Assembly (NCBI RefSeq): GCF_023699475.1
Contig: NZ_JALXFV010000002.1
Span: 62,001-126,000 of the forward strand
Length of the DNA: 64,000 nucleotides
Origin: Halomarina rubra
GTDB lineage: Archaea; Halobacteriota; Halobacteria; Halobacteriales; Haloarculaceae
Direction: 5' to 3'
The translations under genes and the position numbers were made by a program. Position 1 is the stretch's first letter, and every line of letters starts with the position of its first letter. The notes below the pieces were generated by a model. The model ran no database searches and was not told the origin of the DNA. It was given only the letters and a program-made list of their open reading frames with translations. This document shows positions 49,648-58,983 of the stretch, piece by piece.

Positions 49648-51189
49648 ATGTCAACGGGAAGGGACGGAGGGGTCGTCGTCGACAGGACGGAGCTGCTCGA
49701 CGACCTCGAAACGACGACGCAGTTCTGGTACGCGGCCATCCTCGCGGTGGGGTTGTTCGGCCCGTTCGTCTACCTCACGCGGCCGATGCACGTCGACGAG
49801 TCGACGTTCCTCGTCCTCGGCGAGGCGATACTGAACGGGGCGACCCCCTACGTCGACCTCGTCGACCACAAACCGCCCGGCGTGTTCGCCGTCGGCGCAC
49901 TGCTCGCGTGGCTCCCCGGCGAGAGCTACGTCGCCGCGCGACTGCTCGTCGGGGCGCTCCACCTGGTCTCGGCCGTCCTCGTCGTCGCGCTCGGGACGCG
50001 CCTGCGCGACCGCCTGACGGGGCTGGTCGCGGGGCTGCTGTTCCTCGTGGGCGTCTACCTCCCGCACTTCGACGGCTACTACTTCATGACCGAGCCGTTC
50101 TGTCTGGTCGCCCTGCTCGTCGCCGCGCTGGCGCTGTTCAGCGAGCGACAGGGCACCGACGCGCTCGCGGGCGTCGCCCTCGCCGTCGGCGTCCTGTTCA
50201 ACCAGACCGTGTTCCTCGCGGGGCTGGTCGTCGTCGCGGCGACGCTGTTCGCGCTGCGTCGCCCCGAGAACCGTACCCGCGAGTTCGCGACGACGACGAC
50301 GTGGCGGTACCTCTCCATCGGCGTCCCGTTCGTGACCGTGCTGGCGCTGACGCTCGCGCTCGCCGCCGTCGGCGGGTTCCTCGACGGCCTGCTGTCGTAC
50401 GCCGTCTTCGTCCCGCTCACCGACTACAGCACGCCATTCGACCTGGGGGGCCACCTCCTCGCCGGCGCGTCGTACCTCCCGGTGTGGACGTTCGCCGCCG
50501 CGACGGTGGCCGTGCTGGCCGGTCGCGAACTGACCGGCACGCGGGTCGACGACCGCCTCTGGTTCGTCGTGTTCTGGCTCGTCATCCTCGGCTACCCCGG
50601 CGCGGTCGGGTTCAGCGGCGACCACAAACTCCTGTTCGCGTTCCCGGCCGCGGCGCTGCTCGCCGCCGTCGGTACGGTCTGGGTGTACGAGCACGTCGTC
50701 ATCGACGTGTTCGTCGACGACGAGACGGTCGACTCCTGGGCGGTCGTCGGCATGCTCGCCGCCTGTGTCGTCTTCGTCTGTGGTATCGCGCTCGCAGCGA
50801 ACGGCGTCTACGGCGTGACCATGGCCGACGAACACGTCGGACAGCAGGAAGCGAGCGCCGCCGCGCTCTCCGAACACGTCGACGGCGAGGCGTACATGCT
50901 GCCGTTCAACAACGACGTCGTCTACTTCTCGGACACCATCGAACCGGCCTCGACGTTCGTCGGACTGCCGTACTCCGAGGCGCTGGCCGACCGGGTGACG
51001 AGCGACCTCGCGGCGCAGGCGACGCCGTACGTCGTCGTCCCAGAGGGCCACCTGAACGACGACGGCACCATCGCCGCCGACACGGGCTACTTCCCCGAGA
51101 CGAAGGGCCAGATCAACGCCTACGTCGAAGCACACTACGAACAGACCGTCACGGCCGGCGGCTACGTGGTGTTCGAACGGACGGACTGA
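49648..51189 (+). CDS. GT-C fold membrane glycosyltransferase (dolichyl-phosphate-mannose mannosyltransferase type)
   Basis: 513 residues with about nine to ten membrane spans followed by an external C-terminal region. The first outer loop has RPMHVDESTFLVLGEAIL with the Asp-Glu expected of GT-C enzymes that use lipid-linked sugars, and VDHKPPGVFAVGALLAW after it. Glycosyl donors are polyprenyl-phosphate sugars; the acceptor is unknown. Likely part of S-layer or lipid glycosylation with the GT4 gene at 53335. A GGAG run precedes the ATG. Confidence 0.83.
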   Translation: MSTGRDGGVVVDRTELLDDLETTTQFWYAAILAVGLFGPFVYLTRPMHVDESTFLVLGEAILNGATPYVDLVDHKPPGVFAVGALLAWLPGESYVAARLLVGALHLVSAVLVVALGTRLRDRLTGLVAGLLFLVGVYLPHFDGYYFMTEPFCLVALLVAALALFSERQGTDALAGVALAVGVLFNQTVFLAGLVVVAATLFALRRPENRTREFATTTTWRYLSIGVPFVTVLALTLALAAVGGFLDGLLSYAVFVPLTDYSTPFDLGGHLLAGASYLPVWTFAAATVAVLAGRELTGTRVDDRLWFVVFWLVILGYPGAVGFSGDHKLLFAFPAAALLAAVGTVWVYEHVVIDVFVDDETVDSWAVVGMLAACVVFVCGIALAANGVYGVTMADEHVGQQEASAAALSEHVDGEAYMLPFNNDVVYFSDTIEPASTFVGLPYSEALADRVTSDLAAQATPYVVVPEGHLNDDGTIAADTGYFPETKGQINAYVEAHYEQTVTAGGYVVFERTD

Positions 51190-51250
51190 CCCGCTCGAAC
51201 TCCCGGCTCCGTTCTCTGACTCCTCACACTTCTGGCGAGACGCGTCGCCC

Positions 51251-53068
51251 TCAGACGTGCTCGTCGAGGAACTCGACGACCGCCGAGTACGCCTCGATGC
51301 GGTTCTCCAGTTTCGAGAGGCCGTGGCCCTCGTCGTCGAACACGAGCGTCTCGACGGGGACGTGTTCGGCGGCCTGCTCCGCGACCTGTTCGGCCTCGCC
51401 CAACGGGACGCGCGGGTCGTTCGCGCCGTGGATGACGAACAGCGGCGCGCGGATGGCGTCGATGTTGTTGATGGGCGAGATGGACTCGAGGAACTCGCGG
51501 TCGTCGGCGAGACTGCCGTACTCCGCCTCGCGCAGTTCCCTGCGCCACTCGCCGGTGTTCTCCAGGAACGTGACGAAGTTGGCGATGCCGACGATGTCGA
51601 CGCCGGCGGCCCAGAGCTCCGGATACTCGGTCATCGAGGCGAGCACCATGAACCCGCCGTAGGAGCCACCGTAGGCGACGAGACGGTCGGCGTCGACGGC
51701 CTCCTGCTCGGCCAGCCACGTCGCCGCCGCGTCGACGTCCTTCACCGAGTCCATGCGCTTCCCGACGTCGTCGAGGTGCGAGTACGCCTTCCCGTAGCCC
51801 GTCGAGCCACGCACGTTCGGTTCGAAGACGGCGTAGCCAGAGCGCAGGAAGAACTGCTTGAGCGGGTTGAACGAGGGCCGCCGCTGGCTCTCGGGGCCGC
51901 CGTGGATGTCGACGACGACCGGTGCCCCGCCCTCGGGCACGTCCTCGGGCAGCGAGAAGTACGCCGGAATCTCCCGACCGTCGAACGACTCGAACCTGAC
52001 CAACTCGGGTTCGACGAACGTCGACTCGGGGATGCCGGCCGTCGATGCGAGCGTCCAGCGGTCGGTGTCGCCCGTCTCGACGTCCGCGAGGTGGACGTTC
52101 GTGTTCTGGGTGCTCGCCGTCGTCGTGAACGCGAACGCGTCGGCGTCCTCGTCGAACGAGACGCCGCCCGCGACGCCAGCCGGGAGGTCGATGTCGGTCA
52201 CGTTCTCGACCGCCAGTCCGTCCGCCGAGAGGTCGCCCGCCCGGAGTTCGGTGTAACCGTCGACGTTCCGCGAGTAGACGAGGCGACCCGTCTCGTGGTC
52301 GATGGCGACGCCGTCGACGCTCCACTCGCCGTTGGCCTCGTCGTCGGGCAGCGTGACCCGCTCGCGGGACCCGTCCATCGCGAGTCGGTAGGCGTCGAGC
52401 GTGTCAGAATCGCGGTCGGTCGTCACGTAGAGGTACTCGCCGTCGGGGCCCCACGTCGCGCTCTGGTGGCGCTCGAACCCGTCGTGTTCGGTCAGCAGGT
52501 CCAACTCGCCCGTTTCGAGGTCGAGCACGTAGACGTCCTGGTCGAGCAGCGAGGTGGCCTGCGTGACCACCAGTCTGGAGTCGTCCGGCGAGAACCCGCC
52601 CGGCGAGTACCAGCCGTCGGACTCGAACACCAACTCGGCGTCGTCGCCCGTCTCGTCGCGGCCCTGGACGTAGACGTCGAAGACGCCCTCGTCGCGGCGG
52701 TTGGAGGCGAACGCGAACCGTTCGCCGTCGTGGCTCCAGCCACCCCAGAGGTGTTTGGCGTCGGGCATCTCCGTCAGCGGGGTTATCTCGCCCTCGGTGT
52801 CGCCCGCGAGGTCGAGGCGGTAGAACTGGAGGCGCTCGTTGCCCCCCTCGTCCATCCCGAAGACGAGTTCCTCGCGTTCGGGCGAGAACGTACAGAACGA
52901 GACCGCTTCCTCGTAGAACGTCCGCTGTACGGGCCAGCCGCGGGGTTCGTCCAGCGTCCAGACCTGCGCGGTCCCGGTCGTGTTCAGCAGGAAGGCGAGG
53001 GTCCCCGCTTCGGAGAGCGACGCGCCGTAGGCGCTTCTGATGTTGAGGTAGCGCTCGATGTCGTGCAC
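51251..53068 (-). CDS. S9-family prolyl oligopeptidase-like serine peptidase
   Basis: 605 residues from GTG at 53068 (VHDIERYLNIRSAYG); the frame is open to 53254, and another GTG lies seven codons upstream, so the start is uncertain. Residues about 30-350 form a beta-propeller with repeats such as WGGWSHDGERFAFASNRRDE. The alpha/beta hydrolase has Ser in VAYGGSYGGFMVLAS, Asp in HGANDPRVPLGEAEQ and His in FDDEGHGLSKLEN. A dipeptidyl/acylaminoacyl-peptidase that trims peptides in the cytoplasm. Confidence 0.92.
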   Translation of the reverse strand: MHDIERYLNIRSAYGASLSEAGTLAFLLNTTGTAQVWTLDEPRGWPVQRTFYEEAVSFCTFSPEREELVFGMDEGGNERLQFYRLDLAGDTEGEITPLTEMPDAKHLWGGWSHDGERFAFASNRRDEGVFDVYVQGRDETGDDAELVFESDGWYSPGGFSPDDSRLVVTQATSLLDQDVYVLDLETGELDLLTEHDGFERHQSATWGPDGEYLYVTTDRDSDTLDAYRLAMDGSRERVTLPDDEANGEWSVDGVAIDHETGRLVYSRNVDGYTELRAGDLSADGLAVENVTDIDLPAGVAGGVSFDEDADAFAFTTTASTQNTNVHLADVETGDTDRWTLASTAGIPESTFVEPELVRFESFDGREIPAYFSLPEDVPEGGAPVVVDIHGGPESQRRPSFNPLKQFFLRSGYAVFEPNVRGSTGYGKAYSHLDDVGKRMDSVKDVDAAATWLAEQEAVDADRLVAYGGSYGGFMVLASMTEYPELWAAGVDIVGIANFVTFLENTGEWRRELREAEYGSLADDREFLESISPINNIDAIRAPLFVIHGANDPRVPLGEAEQVAEQAAEHVPVETLVFDDEGHGLSKLENRIEAYSAVVEFLDEHV

Positions 53069-53334
53069 GGTCGTGGCACGTCGGACCACGGCAAAGAGCT
53101 TCGGAAACCGGGCGAGGTCGTGGTGGTCGCCCGGAGTCGGATGGCGTTCGATGCCGCCACTCCCAGAACCTCGCCCGCTGTAATGAGACACACACGAAGA
53201 GTGAACGTGCAGCGAGTCACGAGAGTCGAGACGTCTGGAGTTTCCGGTACGCACCCACCGAGCGCCCCGGTGACCCGTCGGACACGCCGCCGACCGAGCG
53301 GGGGATTCATGTCGGGGGACGACCCACCGCGGAT

Positions 53335-54567
53335 ATGCACCTCGCCATCGTCGTGACGGAGACGCGCGACTGGCGCTCGCTCGCCCCCGCTCGTGAGACG
53401 GAGTTGACCCGTCGCTACGCCGAACAGCAGGTGGCGGCCGGCCACGACGTGACGGTGTTCTGTACGCAGTTCTGGGACGGCTACGAGTCGACGCTCCGAC
53501 GCGACGGCGTCACCTACCGGGCGGTGACCGTCGCCCCCGCCGCGACGTCGTTCACGGCGCGTCTCCCCGCGTTGCTCGCGGCGGCCCGTCCGGACGTGGT
53601 CCACGCCGCGCCCACACCGCCGAGCGCGGTCCTCGCCGCGAAGCAGGGCGCACGCCTCGCGAGCGCACCGCTGGTCGTCGGCTGGGAGGGCCACGAACGG
53701 CCGACGGGACGGCTGGTCGGGCGAGCGGCGCGCGCTCCCGACGGCGTCACCGTCCCCTCGGGGTTGGTCGGGACGCGGGCGCGGAAGGCCGGCACGCCCG
53801 AGCGCCGCGTCCGGAACGTCCCGCAGGCCATCGACGCCGACCGCGTCGAGTCGGTCGACCCGACCGGCGACTACGACGTGGTGACGGCGACGCCCCTCGA
53901 CGAACACGCCAACCTCGACGGCCTCCTGCTCGCACTGGCCGAACTCCGCCGCCGGGACTGGTCGGCGCTCGTCGTCGACACCGCCGCCGAGAGCAGTCGG
54001 TCGACCCGACGTGCGCTCAGGACCGACGGCGGAGCCAGCGGTACGGACGGGTCGACCGACGGTGATGCTGACGGGAGGCCGAGCGACTCGTCGAGCGTGT
54101 CGACACCCGCCGCGACGAACGGGGTCGGTACCGCCGAGGAGGGCGACGAGGGGGCGGCCGAGCAGTCGCCCCGGGACCGTCTCGCCGAGCAGCTCGACGA
54201 CCTCCGAATCGCCGACCGCGTCACCGTCGTCGACGGACTGGACCGGGACGAGCGCCTCGCGTCCTACCGCGGCGCACACGTGTTCGTCCAGACGCGCGCT
54301 CGGGAGTACTTCGCCCGCGAACTGCTGTGGGCGCTGGCGTGTGGCTGTGTCGGTGTCGTGGAGTACCAGGCCGACTCCAGCGCCCACGAACTGCTCGTCG
54401 ACCACCCGCGGGGCTTCCGCGTGACGACGCCCGAGGAGATAGAGACCGCCATCGAGGACGCCGCCGACCTGGAACGGTGGACCGTCGACCCCGAGATGCG
54501 CCGCTACGACTGGGAACGGGTCGCCGAGGAGTACGTCGAGTACTACCGAGAACTGGCGACGGCGTAG
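53335..54567 (+). CDS. GT4-like glycosyltransferase with acidic insert
   Basis: 410 residues with two Rossmann domains. Seen: MHLAIVVTETRDWRSLAPAR, DGVTVPSGLVGTRARKAGTP, VRNVPQAIDADRVE, then HVFVQTRAREYFARELLWAL and CGCVGVVEYQADSSAHELL where the EX7E Glu pair would be (the first Glu is present, the second is replaced). Residues about 223-285 are a low-complexity Ser/Gly/Asp/Glu insert between the domains. Transfers an activated sugar to an unknown acceptor; the family match is clear but remote. Confidence 0.8.
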   Translation: MHLAIVVTETRDWRSLAPARETELTRRYAEQQVAAGHDVTVFCTQFWDGYESTLRRDGVTYRAVTVAPAATSFTARLPALLAAARPDVVHAAPTPPSAVLAAKQGARLASAPLVVGWEGHERPTGRLVGRAARAPDGVTVPSGLVGTRARKAGTPERRVRNVPQAIDADRVESVDPTGDYDVVTATPLDEHANLDGLLLALAELRRRDWSALVVDTAAESSRSTRRALRTDGGASGTDGSTDGDADGRPSDSSSVSTPAATNGVGTAEEGDEGAAEQSPRDRLAEQLDDLRIADRVTVVDGLDRDERLASYRGAHVFVQTRAREYFARELLWALACGCVGVVEYQADSSAHELLVDHPRGFRVTTPEEIETAIEDAADLERWTVDPEMRRYDWERVAEEYVEYYRELATA

Positions 54568-54613
54568 CCGCGGTGGCCGGTCGAGGCCACGGTCGCCGTC
54601 CCGGTCGGGTCGT

Positions 54614-55279
54614 TCACTCGTCGGCCGAGTCGTCCTCGAACCCCAGCGCGCGACGGTTCAGGGCGGCCTGTGCCCGGCGGAGGAGTTCCGAGGCGGCCTG
54701 GTGGGAGATGTTCGCCTCCGCGGCGAGTTCTTCGAGGCCGATGCGCCGCGGGACGTCGAAGTAGCCTTCACGGGTCGCCATCTCCAGGAGGTCGCGTTGC
54801 TTGTCGGTGAGACCGTACCCCTGGTGGTCGTCGGGACCACCCTGCTCCTCGTAGATGCGAGTCACCTCGTACCGCAGGTCGTGTTCGTCACAGAACGTCC
54901 GGAACCCGTCGAGGGCCTCCCGGTCGGGGAAGGCGACCTGGAACTGCCAGCCCTCGTTCGTCGCCGTCAGTCGCTGGATGATACTCGACTCCTCCATCAG
55001 TGCCGGGTAGACGCTCAGGTCTGCGTTCTCCTGTGAGAGCGTCAACTGGTAGAGGCGACGCGACCCGGCCTCGGTCTCCCGGCGGTAGTCGGTGACGGAG
55101 GGGTCGCCGTCGAGGCCGTCCTCGAAGCCGACCATGTCCTCGCCTTCGACCCAGGCGATGATGCGGTGGACGTCGTCGCTCGGGCGGTGTGACTGCTCCC
55201 AGATGAGGCGCATCTGGGGGGCAGCCTGAAACGTTGCGTGGAGTATGGGATGCTGGAGCGTGAATTCGACGAGTATCAT
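54614..55279 (-). CDS. Bat-like HTH-10 transcriptional regulator
   Basis: 221 residues from the ATG at 55279 (MILVEFTLQHPILHATFQAA). C-terminal HTH-10 at about residues 158-212: LTDKQRDLLEMATREGYFDV, then LEELAAEANISHQAASELLR. The N-terminal sensor half includes IIQRLTATNEGWQFQVAFPD. A perfect inverted repeat starts eight bases upstream of the ATG, a natural autoregulatory site. Confidence 0.88.
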   Translation of the reverse strand: MILVEFTLQHPILHATFQAAPQMRLIWEQSHRPSDDVHRIIAWVEGEDMVGFEDGLDGDPSVTDYRRETEAGSRRLYQLTLSQENADLSVYPALMEESSIIQRLTATNEGWQFQVAFPDREALDGFRTFCDEHDLRYEVTRIYEEQGGPDDHQGYGLTDKQRDLLEMATREGYFDVPRRIGLEELAAEANISHQAASELLRRAQAALNRRALGFEDDSADE

Positions 55280-55286
55280 CGTGACC

Positions 55287-55308
55287 GTTGAGTAGTAAAC
55301 CACTCAAC
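55287..55308. promoter_or_regulatory. Inverted repeat at the HTH-10 start site
   Basis: GTTGAGT (55287-55293), 8-base spacer, ACTCAAC (55302-55308). It begins eight bases before the ATG at 55279, so bound protein would cover the transcription start. Confidence 0.5.
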
Positions 55309-55390
55309 ACCGTGCTCCCTTTTAACTGATGGCCAACGCACCGAGTGACATCCTCGCCGACCGACACTCTCGCCGACCGACTCGGCTCGG

Positions 55391-56631
55391 TCACTCGTAG
55401 CGCAGCGCGTCGATGGGGTCGGTTCGCGCGGCGTTCCAGGCGGGGTACAGCCCCGAGACGACGCCGACAAGGACGCCCACGACGACGGCGACGACCCCCC
55501 ACTCCCAGGGGACGACGAACGGCAGGTCGACGAACACCGTCCCGGCGTAGCCGACGGCGAGGCCGGCGACGGTGCCGACGGCCGCGCCGACGACGCCGAG
55601 GACGGCCGCCTCGGTCAGGAACACCCCCAGCACGTCCCGGTCGCGCGCGCCGACGGCCTTCATGATGCCGATCTCGCGGGTCCGCTCGGTGACGCTGACG
55701 AGCATGATGTTCGCGATGCCGATGGCCCCGACGACCAGCGAGATGACCGCGACGCCGGTGACGAACGCCGTGAGCGTATCGAGGATGTCCCGCACCTGGT
55801 CGAGCAACTGCTCGTTGGTCTGGGCGACGAACTCGACGTTCGGCGCGACGAGCGTCGCGGCGTCGGACTCTTCGGCCAGGTACGTCAGCGTCCGTTCCCG
55901 CACGCCGCCGACCTGCTCGGGGCCGTCGGCGATGACGAACAGCGTCTGGTAGACCCGTTCGGGGTCGCCGCTGGTCGGTCCGGTGACGACCCGCTCGTAG
56001 AACGGGTCGGTCGGCAGGTAGACCCGCGGCCCCTGGGTGAACCCCTCGAACGGGTCCTGTGCGGTCGAGGTGTCGAGAACGCCGACGACGCGTACGTCCA
56101 CCTCGCGGCCGTCTTCGAGCGCGAGCGTCAACGTGTCGCCCGCGCGCAGTTCATCCTCGAACAGCGCCGCGGCGGCGGGGTTGAGCACCGCCTCGTCGGC
56201 TCCCTGCCTGAACGAGCGGCCCTCCCGGAGGTCGTCGGGCGCGAAGTACGAGCGACCGTACGCCGTCGCCTGCTGGAGCGCGACGGTGTCGTTGCCGTCG
56301 CTCACCGTCGACAACCGAACGGTTCCGCGGGCGACGACCTGCCGGACGTCCTGCTGCCGGTCGAGTTCGCGGACGTCGCGGTCGGTGAACACCGGTTGTG
56401 CCCCCGCGCCGGGCGGGCCGCTGACCTCCGTCGGACTCGACCAGACGTTGACGTTCGACGCCCCCTCGCCGCCGAGGTCCCCGACCAGTCCCGCCTGGAG
56501 ACTGCCGCCGAGGGTGACGAACGTGATGACAGCGGTGATGCCGATGACGACGCCGAGCACCGTCAGCCCCGAGCGGAGTTTGTGCCCCCGAATGGCGCTC
56601 AGACTCATCCCGACGGACTCGCCGAGGTCCA

Positions 56632-56632
<1 letters not shown>
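55391..56632 (-). CDS. ABC transporter permease, MacB/FtsX type
   Basis: 413 residues. One N-terminal membrane span (SGLTVLGVVIGITAVITFVT), a large external domain (about residues 45-280) and three C-terminal spans, the MacB layout. Seen: RTREIGIMKAVGARDRDVLG, the conserved coupling loop, and FLTEAAVLGVVGAAVGTVAG. Works with the ATPase encoded upstream (1-base overlap at 56632). The family pumps peptides or lipoproteins or transmits force across the membrane; no periplasmic partner is present here. Confidence 0.9.
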
Positions 56633-57342
<710 letters not shown>

Positions 57343-57364
57343 ACGGCTAGCAGGCGAGGAGGCT

Positions 57365-57373
57365 GGATAACGG
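57365..57373 (-). promoter_or_regulatory. TATA-like promoter of the ABC pair
   Basis: CCGTTATCC on the minus strand, 23-31 bases before the ATG at 57342. Confidence 0.5.
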
Positions 57374-57381
57374 TTTGCTCG

Positions 57382-57573
57382 CTACCGATACTCGGAGATG
57401 TCGACCGTGAGATCGGACGAGAGCCAACCGTCACAGTTGCCTTCTTCGACGAGGAGGGTCCGTCCCGGAGCGGTCGAACACGCGGTCGCACGGACGACGT
57501 CGTCGGGTTCGGACTCCCACTCGGACGAGAGCGCCTCGGCGGAGTCGTCACGATTTCCCTGGGAGCGAGTCAC
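57382..57573 (-). CDS. Small conserved haloarchaeal protein (VVR-TA-C-APGRT type)
   Basis: 63 residues from GTG at 57573. The C-terminal half DDVVRATACSTAPGRTLLVE followed by GNCDGWLSSDLTVDIS is a pattern I recognise from small haloarchaeal proteins of unknown function, often near regulators. Two cysteines (in TACST and GNCDG) could bind metal. A perfect GTTTAGG/CCTAAAC repeat sits directly upstream. It is encoded ahead of the ABC pair on the same strand. Confidence 0.72.
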   Translation of the reverse strand: MTRSQGNRDDSAEALSSEWESEPDDVVRATACSTAPGRTLLVEEGNCDGWLSSDLTVDISEYR

Positions 57574-57580
57574 AGCAGTG

Positions 57581-57598
57581 GTTTAGGAGGGCCTAAAC
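57581..57598. promoter_or_regulatory. Perfect inverted repeat GTTTAGG-AGGG-CCTAAAC
   Basis: Seven-bp arms with a four-base spacer, starting eight bases upstream of the GTG at 57573. It resembles the core of DtxR-type iron boxes (TTAGG...CCTAA), but without further evidence the regulator is unknown. Confidence 0.5.
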
Positions 57599-57717
57599 TT
57601 AAGCTGTGCGACTCGGTATCGGCCGGGTTCCCGACAGACCGGCCCCGGTGAGAGTTCGCCCCGTCGAACTGTCGACCGGCGGAAACGTTTTGCTCCGGAC
57701 CGACCCACCGACTTCCC

Positions 57718-58524
57718 ATGGAGTCGCCGTTCGACGACATCGCGTTCCTCGCTCGCTCGCCCAACCGCGTTCGGGTCCTCGCGGCGCTGTCGTCGGGGCC
57801 GCACACGCGCGACGACCTGCGCTCGACGACCGACGTCAGCGCGGTGACGGTCAAGCGGAGCGTCGCCGACCTCCTCGAACGGGGGTGGGCCGAGGAGGTC
57901 GCCCCGGCAGGAGGCGGGCGAACCTATCGGACGACCCGACTCGGCGACCACGTCCTCGCTGACTTCTCGCGGCTGGAGACCACCGTACGGGCGGCCCAGC
58001 GACTCGGGCCGGTCGTCGAGTGGTTGCCCGAAGACCTCCTCGACCTGGACCTCCGGGTGTTCGCGGACGCGTTCGTCCTCGACCCCGACCGCTACGACCC
58101 GACGGCGCAACTGGACCGGTGGCTCGACCTGACGCGCTCGGCCGAGCACACGACGCTCGTGACGAACGTCGTCTCCGAGGTGCTCCTCGACGCCTACCGC
58201 GACTGCATCGTCGACGGTGGGATGCGGTTCGAGGCCGTCCTCTCGGCGAGTGCGGCCGACCGCGTCGACGCATCGCCCCGGATGCGGGCGTGGACCCGCG
58301 AGATGCTCGACACGGACCGGGCGACGCTGTACCGCTCGGAGGCGTCGCTCCCGCACGTCGTCGGCGTGTTCGGCGATACGGTCGGCGTCGTCGCGACGGA
58401 CGACTACGGCGCGACCCGCGTCGGTATCGAGAGCGACGCCGAAGCGGTCCGGGAGTGGGCGCGGGCGACCTACGAGCGCTACCGGGCGGACGCGACGCCG
58501 TTCGTCCCCACCCCCGACGACTGA
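57718..58524 (+). CDS. Winged-helix transcriptional regulator (FilR1/COG4742-like)
   Basis: 268 residues. The N-terminal winged helix (residues 5-75) has FLARSPNRVRVLAALSSGPH, TRDDLRSTTDVSAVTVKRSV and GRTYRTTRLGDHVLADF. The C-terminal domain (100-260) has WLPEDLLDLDLRVFADAFVL, ATLYRSEASLPHVVGVFGDT and the final GVESDAEAVREWARATYERY-like helix. This domain pair is the haloarchaeal/methanogen FilR1-like family. Three palindromes lie just downstream before the next gene, so it may regulate that gene. Confidence 0.85.
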   Translation: MESPFDDIAFLARSPNRVRVLAALSSGPHTRDDLRSTTDVSAVTVKRSVADLLERGWAEEVAPAGGGRTYRTTRLGDHVLADFSRLETTVRAAQRLGPVVEWLPEDLLDLDLRVFADAFVLDPDRYDPTAQLDRWLDLTRSAEHTTLVTNVVSEVLLDAYRDCIVDGGMRFEAVLSASAADRVDASPRMRAWTREMLDTDRATLYRSEASLPHVVGVFGDTVGVVATDDYGATRVGIESDAEAVREWARATYERYRADATPFVPTPDD

Positions 58525-58563
58525 CCGCTCGCCCGACTGGATCCCGCCGGCGGAAACTCGAAG

Positions 58564-58611
58564 GACACGCCGTGTCGAACGAACACGTCGTGTCGACCCG
58601 ACCACGCCGTG
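58564..58611 (+). promoter_or_regulatory. Three palindromic sites of form CACGNCGTG in a row
   Basis: GACACG-C-CGTGTC at 58564-58576, ACACG-T-CGTGT at 58583-58593 and CACG-C-CGTG at 58603-58611, with centres 18 and 19 bases apart. They end just before a GATTATC box. The spacing and shared core suggest an array of operator sites for one dimeric protein. Confidence 0.6.
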
Positions 58612-58612
58612 C

Positions 58613-58619
58613 GATTATC
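58613..58619 (+). promoter_or_regulatory. TATA box of the 100-residue protein gene
   Basis: GATTATC follows the third palindrome by two bases and lies 55-61 bases before the ATG at 58674. A leader of about 30 bases and the GGAGGG at 58663-58668 fit a non-leaderless message. Confidence 0.5.
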
Positions 58620-58673
58620 TCGGCCGGTACCCTCGATACGGACGAGCGACGAACCCGTCCTCGGAGGGATACT

Positions 58674-58976
58674 ATGCCCGTCTACGAAGCACACTACACG
58701 TTCAGCGACGCACAGGGCGGTCGCCAGCAGGCGACGATGAACCACGCGATGACCGTCCTCGGCGAGTTCCAGGCCGACGGCGTCCCGATTCGACATCTCG
58801 GCACGACGCTGTCGTTCGACGCCGCGGGCGTGCCGACCGACGCGGTCGCCCGGTTCGACGCCCCGACCGTCGGGACCGTCGGCTGGTACTGCTACCTCGC
58901 GGAACTCCCCATCAGCGGGTTCCGCCGGGTCGAGGAGTCGACGCCTCCGGCGGAGGCTCGGGCGGTCTCGGCGTAG
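58674..58976 (+). CDS. Protein of unknown function behind a triple operator
   Basis: 100 residues: MPVYEAHYTFSDAQGGRQQA, then LGEFQADGVPIRHLGTTLSF and GTVGWYCYLAELPISGFRRV. No membrane segment or known motif; the alternation of short strands and helices suggests a ferredoxin-like alpha/beta fold. A GGAGGG ribosome-binding site lies five bases before the ATG (rare in this window, so it decides the start). It converges with folCP seven bases away. Confidence 0.7.
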   Translation: MPVYEAHYTFSDAQGGRQQATMNHAMTVLGEFQADGVPIRHLGTTLSFDAAGVPTDAVARFDAPTVGTVGWYCYLAELPISGFRRVEESTPPAEARAVSA

Positions 58977-58983
58977 ACCGCCG

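Noticed and set aside
51257-53356. 699-codon plus-strand ORF opposite the S9 peptidase
   Set aside because: Antisense shadow; the peptidase on the minus strand has all catalytic motifs.
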